38,435 nucleotides of DNA, taken from positions 1 to 38,435 of the forward strand of contig CAYREF010000016.1 of assembly GCA_964423265.1 (NCBI GenBank). The letters run 5' to 3'. Below, piece after piece: positions 32,329 to 38,435 of the stretch (the stretch's first letter is position 1; each line of letters opens with the position of its first letter). A model generated the notes under the pieces. It was not told the origin of the DNA. It did no database searches and saw only the letters and a list, made by a program, of their open reading frames with translations. This DNA comes from M55B165 sp964423265 (GTDB taxonomy: Bacteria; Actinomycetota; Humimicrobiia; Humimicrobiales; Humimicrobiaceae). Position numbers and translations under genes: made by a program.

Positions 32329-33250
32329 AAGCTCTTCCTATGATATGGTTTATGTCTGAAATATTTTTTGAAACCAGGTATTTCCCTAATGATTCTATAA
32401 TTTCTACTCCTGCTTTATAATTTACAAAATTTACCGTCCCCAGCCCTACAGCTTTAGCTCCTGCTATTAAAAATTCTATTGCGTCCTCCCAGCTAAAAAC
32501 ACCGCCCATTCCAATAACCGGCAAAATATTTTCCTGGCAGAGTTTATATATATGGGCGCATGCCACCGGCTTTATAGCAGGACCGGAAAGCCCTCCTACT
32601 ACATTACCAAGCTTGGGCTTAAAACTGTTAATATCAAAAGCAGCCCCTATCAAAGTGTTGACCAGCGAAACTGCACTGGCTCCGCCTTCCTTTGCACTCT
32701 GTGCCGGCATATACAGTTCGCCCACATTAGGGCTTAGTTTTACTATAACAGGGATATCTAGTATTTGCTTTACCCTATAGGTTATATTTTTAATGTCTGA
32801 GCCTGAAGAGCAGAACGCCATTCCTCCTTTTTCTACATTGGGGCAGGAAAGGTTTAACTCAACTGCTAATATATTGGATTTTACGCCAGTTATTTTTTTT
32901 GCAATTTCTGCAAATTCTTCTAAATTTTCACCAAAAATGCTAACTATAGCCTTTATGCCTAAATCTTTTATAGCTGGAAGATGCTCTTTTGTGAAACTGT
33001 CAATACCTTCATTCTCCAGCCCTATGGAATTAAGCATCCCGCAAGCTGTCTCACATATCCGGGGAGGCCGGTTGCCCTTTCTCCCCTCAAGGGAAAAACT
33101 CTTAGTAGTTACCGCTCCCAGCTTGCCTACATTATAAAATTTGCTGTAATCAAGCCCGCTGGAAAAGGTGCCGGAACTGGCAATAATAGGGTTATCCAGT
33201 TCAATATCCCCCAGCCTAACTTTTAAATTAAGCTCTTTTTGTTCAATCAA
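32309..33250 (-). CDS. pyrD: Dihydroorotate dehydrogenase, class 1B catalytic subunit
   Basis: FMN enzyme oxidising dihydroorotate to orotate, working with PyrK to pass electrons to NAD. The 313-residue barrel has NPIIASSGTFSSG near residue 20, VTTKSFSLEGRKGNRPPRI, and the catalytic Cys loop region LNLSCPNVEKGGMAFCSS (Cys of LSCPN conserved; the active-site Cys of class 1 enzymes is in this part). GGIGM-type phosphate site is VIGMGGVFSW. The start is TTG at 33250 with GGAGGT five bases upstream, overlapping pyrK by eight bases. Class 1B with adjacent pyrK suits an anaerobe. Confidence 0.96.
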   Translation of the reverse strand: MIEQKELNLKVRLGDIELDNPIIASSGTFSSGLDYSKFYNVGKLGAVTTKSFSLEGRKGNRPPRICETACGMLNSIGLENEGIDSFTKEHLPAIKDLGIKAIVSIFGENLEEFAEIAKKITGVKSNILAVELNLSCPNVEKGGMAFCSSGSDIKNITYRVKQILDIPVIVKLSPNVGELYMPAQSAKEGGASAVSLVNTLIGAAFDINSFKPKLGNVVGGLSGPAIKPVACAHIYKLCQENILPVIGMGGVFSWEDAIEFLIAGAKAVGLGTVNFVNYKAGVEIIESLGKYLVSKNISDINHIIGRAYAKNRR

Positions 33251-34031
33251 ATATTACCTCCGCTAAATTAAATGCTGGTCCATCGCTGCAAACCCTCTTA
33301 TAGACAAACCCACTGCCTTTCCTCACCTTTATGGCACAGCCCATGCAAACCCCTGTCCCACAAGCCATTTTTTCTTCAAGTAATGCAGTAACCTCAATAT
33401 CTTTCCCTTTAAATATTTCCTGTAAATTTCTAAGCATCTCTTGTGGGCCACAGCAGTATACCCTAAACCCTTTAAACTGGCCTAGTTTATCTTCCAGGCC
33501 TTCAGTAACCATTCCCACTGAACCCCACATGCCATCTTCGCAAAATATCTGGTAACTGATACTAAGCCTCATCAGGTCTTTTTCCCATATCCTAAAATTG
33601 CTTTCCTTAAACCCGCACATAAAAGATACTTCCCTTCCTCTGCCGGAAAGCTGTTTGGCAATGAAATATAGGGGGGCAACTCCTATTCCTCCCCCCACCA
33701 GTAATACTTTTTTTTCTCCATCAATATTTAGGGGATTACCTAATGGGCCGCAGTAATCAAGTTCATTGCCTTTTTGTAATTTTGACAAATACCTGGTTCC
33801 CTTGCCCCTTACTAAATACAGTATGGAAGCTACATTAAAGTCTTCTTCTATGTCATATATGCTAAAAGGCCTCCTTAGCAAAGGGTCCAGCACCTCTGGA
33901 GGTGAACACTTTATGTTTATAAATTGCCCCGGGTAGCTGTGCTTTACCAGATAAGGGGAAAATATTTCCATCTTAAAAAGTCCGTCCCCCAGCTTCACAT
34001 TATTAATTATCTCGCCATTTAATGACTGCAT
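33243..34031 (-). CDS. pyrK: Dihydroorotate dehydrogenase electron transfer subunit
   Basis: PyrK carries FAD and a [2Fe-2S] cluster and connects PyrD to NAD. The 262-residue protein has a ferredoxin-reductase-like FAD domain (RRPFSIYDIE, about 55-64), an NAD-binding domain (LLVGGGIGVAPLYFIAKQL, about 109-127) and a C-terminal iron-sulfur motif with four Cys: CGTGVCMGC followed 15 residues later by the Cys of KRVCSDGP. The ATG at 34031 shares a base with the carB stop (TGATG); a TTG just before (34034) would add one residue. Its presence fixes pyrD as class 1B. Confidence 0.96.
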   Translation of the reverse strand: MQSLNGEIINNVKLGDGLFKMEIFSPYLVKHSYPGQFINIKCSPPEVLDPLLRRPFSIYDIEEDFNVASILYLVRGKGTRYLSKLQKGNELDYCGPLGNPLNIDGEKKVLLVGGGIGVAPLYFIAKQLSGRGREVSFMCGFKESNFRIWEKDLMRLSISYQIFCEDGMWGSVGMVTEGLEDKLGQFKGFRVYCCGPQEMLRNLQEIFKGKDIEVTALLEEKMACGTGVCMGCAIKVRKGSGFVYKRVCSDGPAFNLAEVIFD

Positions 34032-37000
34032 CAATATTCCTGTATAGCTTTAACGTTAACTTTAAAGTTCGACCTTAATTCTTTAATTCCTTGTACTACA
34101 GCAGCAGCGCCTGAAATGGTAGTTATGGAAGGGACATTATGCAGCACTGCAGCAGTCCTAAGGTAATACCCATCGCTTCTTGCGCTGCTTCCTTCAGGTG
34201 TATTTATAATCAAATCCAAGGCTCCATTCTTAATTAAATCCATTACATTAGGTCTGCCCTCCCGGATCTTTAAAACCCGGTCGCATTTTATGTTTTTGCT
34301 TTCTAAAAATTCTCCTGTTCCCTGGGTGGCTATTATATTGAAGTCCATATCCCTAAAACTTCTGGCTATTTCCACTATATCTTCTTTATCCTTGTCACTA
34401 ACGCTTATAAAGACAGTGCCTTTTACTGGGAATTTTTGGTTGGTAGCAATTTGGGATTTTGCAAATGCCACTCCGAAATTAGAGTCAATTCCCATAACTT
34501 CTCCCGTAGACTTCATCTCCGGTCCTAGAATAGTATCAATTCCCGGAAATCTGTTAAAAGGCATAACTGCTTCTTTTATGCTGAAATAATTAAGTTTAGT
34601 TGAATCCTTCCTTTCAAAATCCAGGTCTTTGAGCTTTTTGCCGGTCATTACCCTTGCCGCTATTTTAGCCAGAGGTATGTTGATTGACTTACTTATAAAA
34701 GGGATAGTCCTTGATGCCCTGGGGTTTGCTTCTAATACAAAAACCTTGGAATTCTTAATTGCATACTGGATATTCATAAGCCCTCTTACTTTTAATTCTC
34801 TGGCTATTTTCAAAGTGTAGTCTCTTATATTCTCAATTACCTTGCTGCCCAGGGTAAAGGGCGGTATTACACAGGCGCTATCGCCAGAATGGATCCCCGC
34901 TTCTTCAATATGCTCCATTATTCCGCCTATAAACAATTCCTGCCCGTCAAAAACAGCATCAACATCAACTTCTATAGCCCTTTCCAGGAATTTGTCAATC
35001 AGTATTGGTCTATCCGGAGAGACCAGGGCAGCGTCCCTCACATAATTGATTAGGCTGCTTTCATTATATACAATGCTCATGGCCCTCCCGCCCAGTACAT
35101 AAGATGGCCTTACTAGCACTGGATAGCCAATGTTTGCTGCAATTTTTTTTGCTTCCCTTATGTTCATGGCTGTGCCATTGTCTGGCTGGGGTATGCCCAA
35201 CTTGTTTAACATGGCCCCAAATCTTTTCCTGTCCTCAGCCAAGTCTATGCTGTCAGGAGAAGTGCCCAGTATATTTACTCCCGCTTTTTGCAGAGCCATA
35301 GCCAGCTTTAAGGGTGTTTGGCCCCCAAATTGCACTATAACCCCTACAGGTTTTTCTGCTTTTATAATGTTTAGCACATCTTCAAAAGTTAAAGGCTCAA
35401 AATAAAGGCGGTCAGAAGTATCATAATCAGTGCTTACTGTTTCCGGGTTGCAGTTTACCATTATGGTTTCATAGCCGTCCTCATTCAAAGCAAAAGAAGC
35501 ATGCACACAGCAATAGTCAAATTCAATTCCCTGGCCTATACGGTTGGGTCCGCTCCCCAATATAACTATTTTTTTCTTGCCTGAAGGTTTTACCTCGTCT
35601 TCGGTTTCATAGGTGGAGTAATAATATGGGGTGTAGGCTTCAAATTCTGCAGCGCATGTATCCACAGTTTTAAAGGTTACAGTAATGTTTAGCTTCTCCC
35701 TTAATCTACTTACTTCTCCCTCAGTACTATTGCATAAGCTGGCTATCTGTATGTCTGAATACCCTAACTTTTTAGCTTCCCTTAAAGCTTTTGGCCCCAC
35801 CCCTTTTATATTCTTGCATTTAAACTCTTTTTCAAAGTCTACCAGCTGCTTTATATTATGCAAAAACCAGGGATCAATTTTTGTATAGCTATATATCTCG
35901 GATACACTTTTCCCCATCTCAAAAGCATGTTTTATGTAAAATACCCTGTCTTGGTTGGGCACAGAAAGTTTTTCATTTAGAATACTTTCATCTATATTGT
36001 TATAGCCGTCAGACCCCAAGCCGTATCTGTCAATTTCCAGTGACCTTATGGCTTTCTGCAAAGCTTGTTTAAAAGTCCTCCCTATGGCCATTGCCTCACC
36101 CACTGATTTCATCCTTGTGGTAAGCGAGCTGTCAGTCCCAGGGAATTTCTCAAATGCCCATCTTGGAAATTTAACCACCACATAATCTATGGAGGGCTCG
36201 AAGCAGGCCGGTGTCTCTTTGGTTATGTCATTGGGTATTTCATCCAAGGTATAGCCAACTGCAAGCTTTGCTGCAATCTTGGCTATGGGAAAGCCTGTAG
36301 CTTTAGAAGCAAGAGCACTACTACGCGATACACGGGGATTCATTTCTATAACTGCTAATTTACCGTTATCAGGATTTATGGCAAATTGGATATTTGACCC
36401 TCCGGTTTCTACCCCTATCTCCCTTATAATCCTCAAGGCGGCATTCCTCATTTGCTGATATTCTGCATCAGAAAGAGTCTGGGCAGGGGCTACTGTAATG
36501 CTGTCACCGGTATGCACCCCCATGGGATCAAAGTTTTCAATTGAACATACTATAACTACATTGTCTTTTTTATCCCTCATTACTTCCAGCTCGAATTCCT
36601 TCCAGCCAGCTACAGATTTTTCAATTAAAACCTCAGCTGTGGGAGAAAGATCCAGGCCCCTTACTACGATGTCTACAAATTCCTCCTTGTTGAAAGCAAC
36701 CCCACCTCCAAGTCCACCCAGAGTAAAGCTTGGCCTTACCACGAGGGGAAATTTTAACTCTTCGCTGAATTTCAGGGCCTCCTCCAGGCTATGTGCATAC
36801 CTGCTAGGGGGAACATACAGTCCGATGTTTCCCATTGCTTTTTTGAATTTGTCCCTGTCTTCAGCCTTGTTTATAACATCAATATTGGCCCCCAAAAGCT
36901 CAACTCCGTATTTTTCTAGTATCTTTTCTTTTTCAAGGGAGACTGAAATATTTAAACCAGTCTGTCCTCCTAAAGTCGGAAGCAGTGCATCGGGACGCTC

Positions 37001-37240
37001 CTTTTTTATAATCTTTTCCACAAACTCTACCGTTAAGGGCTCAATATAGGTTTTGTCCGCAAATTCGGGATCCGTCATTATAGTTGCAGGATTACTGTTT
37101 ACTAAAATAACTTCATAGCCTTCTTCCTTTAAAACCTTGCAGCCCTGGGTACCGGAATAGTCAAATTCACAGGCTTGCCCTATTATAATGGGGCCTGAGC
37201 CTATTATTAATATCTTTTTTAAATCTTTTCTTTTAGGCAT
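34031..37240 (-). CDS. carB: Carbamoyl-phosphate synthase large subunit
   Basis: CarB makes carbamoyl phosphate from ammonia (delivered by CarA), bicarbonate and two ATP. The 1069-residue protein has the two tandem halves: first Rossmann/ATP-grasp unit with LIIGSGPIIIGQACEFDYSGTQ pattern at the N-terminus and SFTLGGLGGG, the oligomerisation region, the second unit beginning near 552 with VILGSGPNRIGQGIEFDYC pattern and PSYVLGGRAM, and the C-terminal allosteric MGS-like domain (about 930-1069). No truncation is visible. AGGAAGAAC precedes the ATG, nine bases after carA. The C-terminal domain suggests feedback control by UMP, as in the family. Confidence 0.98.
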   Translation of the reverse strand: MPKRKDLKKILIIGSGPIIIGQACEFDYSGTQGCKVLKEEGYEVILVNSNPATIMTDPEFADKTYIEPLTVEFVEKIIKKERPDALLPTLGGQTGLNISVSLEKEKILEKYGVELLGANIDVINKAEDRDKFKKAMGNIGLYVPPSRYAHSLEEALKFSEELKFPLVVRPSFTLGGLGGGVAFNKEEFVDIVVRGLDLSPTAEVLIEKSVAGWKEFELEVMRDKKDNVVIVCSIENFDPMGVHTGDSITVAPAQTLSDAEYQQMRNAALRIIREIGVETGGSNIQFAINPDNGKLAVIEMNPRVSRSSALASKATGFPIAKIAAKLAVGYTLDEIPNDITKETPACFEPSIDYVVVKFPRWAFEKFPGTDSSLTTRMKSVGEAMAIGRTFKQALQKAIRSLEIDRYGLGSDGYNNIDESILNEKLSVPNQDRVFYIKHAFEMGKSVSEIYSYTKIDPWFLHNIKQLVDFEKEFKCKNIKGVGPKALREAKKLGYSDIQIASLCNSTEGEVSRLREKLNITVTFKTVDTCAAEFEAYTPYYYSTYETEDEVKPSGKKKIVILGSGPNRIGQGIEFDYCCVHASFALNEDGYETIMVNCNPETVSTDYDTSDRLYFEPLTFEDVLNIIKAEKPVGVIVQFGGQTPLKLAMALQKAGVNILGTSPDSIDLAEDRKRFGAMLNKLGIPQPDNGTAMNIREAKKIAANIGYPVLVRPSYVLGGRAMSIVYNESSLINYVRDAALVSPDRPILIDKFLERAIEVDVDAVFDGQELFIGGIMEHIEEAGIHSGDSACVIPPFTLGSKVIENIRDYTLKIARELKVRGLMNIQYAIKNSKVFVLEANPRASRTIPFISKSINIPLAKIAARVMTGKKLKDLDFERKDSTKLNYFSIKEAVMPFNRFPGIDTILGPEMKSTGEVMGIDSNFGVAFAKSQIATNQKFPVKGTVFISVSDKDKEDIVEIARSFRDMDFNIIATQGTGEFLESKNIKCDRVLKIREGRPNVMDLIKNGALDLIINTPEGSSARSDGYYLRTAAVLHNVPSITTISGAAAVVQGIKELRSNFKVNVKAIQEY

Positions 37241-37249
37241 CAGTTCTTC

Positions 37250-38353
37250 CTATTTACTATTTTCAATTATTTTATTAAACCATTTAAAAACATATCTGGA
37301 ATCATGGGGGCCAGGCCCAGCTTCCGGGTGATGCTGGACAGTAAAAGCTGAAATTCCAGGATAAGCCACTCCCTCCATGGTATCGTCATTTAAATTCAGG
37401 TGGGTCATTTCGTAATCAGTACAATCTATGTCTTTCAGTGAATCAATATTTAGGGAGAACCCATGGTTTTGGGTGGTTATTTCAACTTCCCCTGTCCTTA
37501 AGTTCTTTACAGGATGGTTTCCCCCATGGTGGCCAAACTTCAGCTTGTAGGTTTTGGCTCCCAATGCCAATCCAAGCAGCTGATGGCCAAGACATATTCC
37601 AAAAATTGGCTTTTTCCCCAACAGCTTTGAGATATTACGGATGGCATAATCAACTGCCGCTGGATCGCCCGGTCCATTTGACAGCATAATCCCATCAGGG
37701 CTGTAGCTTAGTATCTCCTGGGGAGTAGTATCTGCAGGAACTACTTTTATGTGGAACCCTGCATCAGACATTATCCTTAAAATATTAAGCTTTACCCCAT
37801 AATCTATAACTACCGCCCTATATTTCCAGTCCTTCTTATCCGGGTTGTAAATATAGGGTTTTTTGCAGGTAACATATTGCACCAGGTCTCTTCCAATAAT
37901 TTCTGGGTACCCAGCAAGCTTCTTTTTAAGCCTTTTTATTTCTCCGGCCTTGTTTGATATTATGCCTTTCATAGCACCTTCAAGTCTTACATGCCGGGTT
38001 AATTTCCGGGTATCAATTTCTGAGATCCCCACAATAGCATTTTCCTTCAGGTAATCCTCCAGGCTTTTTTCTGCCCGCCAGTTGCTGTAGCGGTCAATGT
38101 ATTCCCTTACTATAAAACCCTTTACCTGTACCTTGGCTGATTCAATATCCTGGCTGTTAATACCATAATTTCCGATCTGAGGATAAGTCATGGTAACTAT
38201 TTGCTCATAATATGAAGGATCGGTTAGTATTTCCTGATATCCAGTCATGGAAGTATTAAACACTACCTCTCCAGATATTTCTCCTTCACAGCCAAAGCAT
38301 TTTCCTTCAAATATTTCACCGTCTTCTAATATCAGTATTGCATCATTTGCCAT
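37250..38353 (-). CDS. carA: Carbamoyl-phosphate synthase small subunit
   Basis: CarA is the glutaminase subunit feeding ammonia to CarB. The 367-residue protein has the N-terminal domain with FNTSMTGYQEILTDPSY and the class I glutaminase domain with LSNGPGDP, the nucleophile Cys in FGICLGHQLLG, and the His-Glu pair in VQHHPEAGPGPHDS. I use the ATG at 38353 (MANDAILILEDG); upstream GTG/ATG codons to 38362 are possible. It overlaps the end of pyrC by 11 bases, indicating coupled translation. Confidence 0.97.
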   Translation of the reverse strand: MANDAILILEDGEIFEGKCFGCEGEISGEVVFNTSMTGYQEILTDPSYYEQIVTMTYPQIGNYGINSQDIESAKVQVKGFIVREYIDRYSNWRAEKSLEDYLKENAIVGISEIDTRKLTRHVRLEGAMKGIISNKAGEIKRLKKKLAGYPEIIGRDLVQYVTCKKPYIYNPDKKDWKYRAVVIDYGVKLNILRIMSDAGFHIKVVPADTTPQEILSYSPDGIMLSNGPGDPAAVDYAIRNISKLLGKKPIFGICLGHQLLGLALGAKTYKLKFGHHGGNHPVKNLRTGEVEITTQNHGFSLNIDSLKDIDCTDYEMTHLNLNDDTMEGVAYPGISAFTVQHHPEAGPGPHDSRYVFKWFNKIIENSK

Positions 38354-38435
38354 AAGCATCACTGTTTACAAAACAGACCCTCCCCTTATTAATGGTAAAT
38401 ATTATTTCCCCATAAAGCTCCTCCCCGGTAAACGG
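38343..38435 (-). CDS. pyrC: Dihydroorotase, C-terminal fragment cut by the window edge
   Basis: A minus-strand frame enters from the right edge and ends at TGA 38345-38343, giving 30 residues that start PFTGEELYGEIIFTINKGRV. This matches the C-terminal pattern of dihydroorotase (TPF-x-G-x-x-L-x-G-x-x-x-x-TI-x-x-G-x-V). The enzyme closes carbamoyl aspartate to dihydroorotate. Position before carA agrees with actinobacterial pyrB-pyrC-carA-carB order. The identification rests on a short stretch plus synteny. It overlaps carA by 11 bases. Confidence 0.75.
   Translation of the reverse strand, partial: PFTGEELYGEIIFTINKGRVCFVNSDAYGK

Noticed and set aside
36498..37049. Long open frame antisense to carB (183 codons), and a similar one antisense to the acetyl-CoA synthetase at 16187-16729
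   Set aside because: Both lie wholly inside strongly conserved genes on the other strand and give Ser/Pro/Leu-rich translations typical of shadow frames.
1..38435. CRISPR arrays, tRNA or rRNA genes, insertion sequences, prophage or toxin-antitoxin genes
   Set aside because: No regularly spaced repeats, tRNA-like stem loops, transposase-like frames or terminal inverted repeats were seen.

Overview
The window is 38.4 kb of AT-rich bacterial chromosome, roughly mid-30s percent G+C by eye. It carries almost only housekeeping genes, nearly all on the minus strand; only rpmB is on the plus strand. I see no rRNA, tRNA, CRISPR array, insertion sequence, prophage or defence island. Gene order and a recognisable actinobacterial integration host factor (mihF) next to gmk-rpoZ-coaBC-metK-priA-def-fmt-rsmB, plus a SepIVA-like coiled-coil gene beside coaD, point to the Actinomycetota. 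Because the DNA is AT-rich, a deep-branching, low-GC, probably anaerobic member is the best guess. The anaerobic inference rests on the NAD-linked class 1B dihydroorotate dehydrogenase (pyrK/pyrD) and the ADP-forming acetyl-CoA synthetase. The exact lineage cannot be fixed from the sequence alone.

Layout, read in the direction of transcription (right to left). (1) 38435-31006: the pyrimidine operon, pyrC (3' end only)-carA-carB-pyrK-pyrD-pyrF-pyrE, tightly packed with several start/stop overlaps. (2) 30965-22183: mihF-gmk-rpoZ-coaBC-metK-priA-def-fmt-rsmB, covering nucleoid protein, GMP synthesis, RNA polymerase omega, CoA and SAM synthesis, replication restart, formyl-Met handling and rRNA methylation. 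(3) 22180-21989: rpmB on the plus strand, convergent with rsmB with 2 bp between their stop codons. (4) 21772-18539: a fatty-acid-kinase-like gene, rsmD (apparently starting at ATT), coaD and a SepIVA-like gene. (5) 18433-13009: rpmF, ADP-forming acetyl-CoA synthetase, a DRTGG-domain protein, plsX, acpP, rnc; acetate/acetyl-CoA metabolism sits beside phospholipid synthesis. (6) 12992-8590: smc-ftsY-ffh. (7) 8505-5805: rpsP-khpA-rimM-trmD-rplS-lepB behind a good promoter. (8) 5791-2901: rnhB, dprA, an unknown Lys-rich gene and xerC. (9) A roughly 750-base stretch without a convincing gene, then rpsB-tsf-pyrH, and at the left edge the probable first codon of the next gene.

The most unusual item is the smc gene. 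It encodes only 739 residues (the family usually has about 1,150-1,200). Both ATPase heads and the conserved C-terminal arm are intact, but there is no recognisable complete hinge domain and the arms are short. Other points worth a second look are the ATT start of rsmD, a promoter placed so that dprA mRNA would be leaderless, a perfect 14-bp palindrome over the -35 box of the rpmF promoter, replacement of the acetate-kinase route by an ADP-forming synthetase within the lipid cluster, and frequent TTG starts. I did not find a new multi-gene system. The novelty lies in individual proteins and expression signals.
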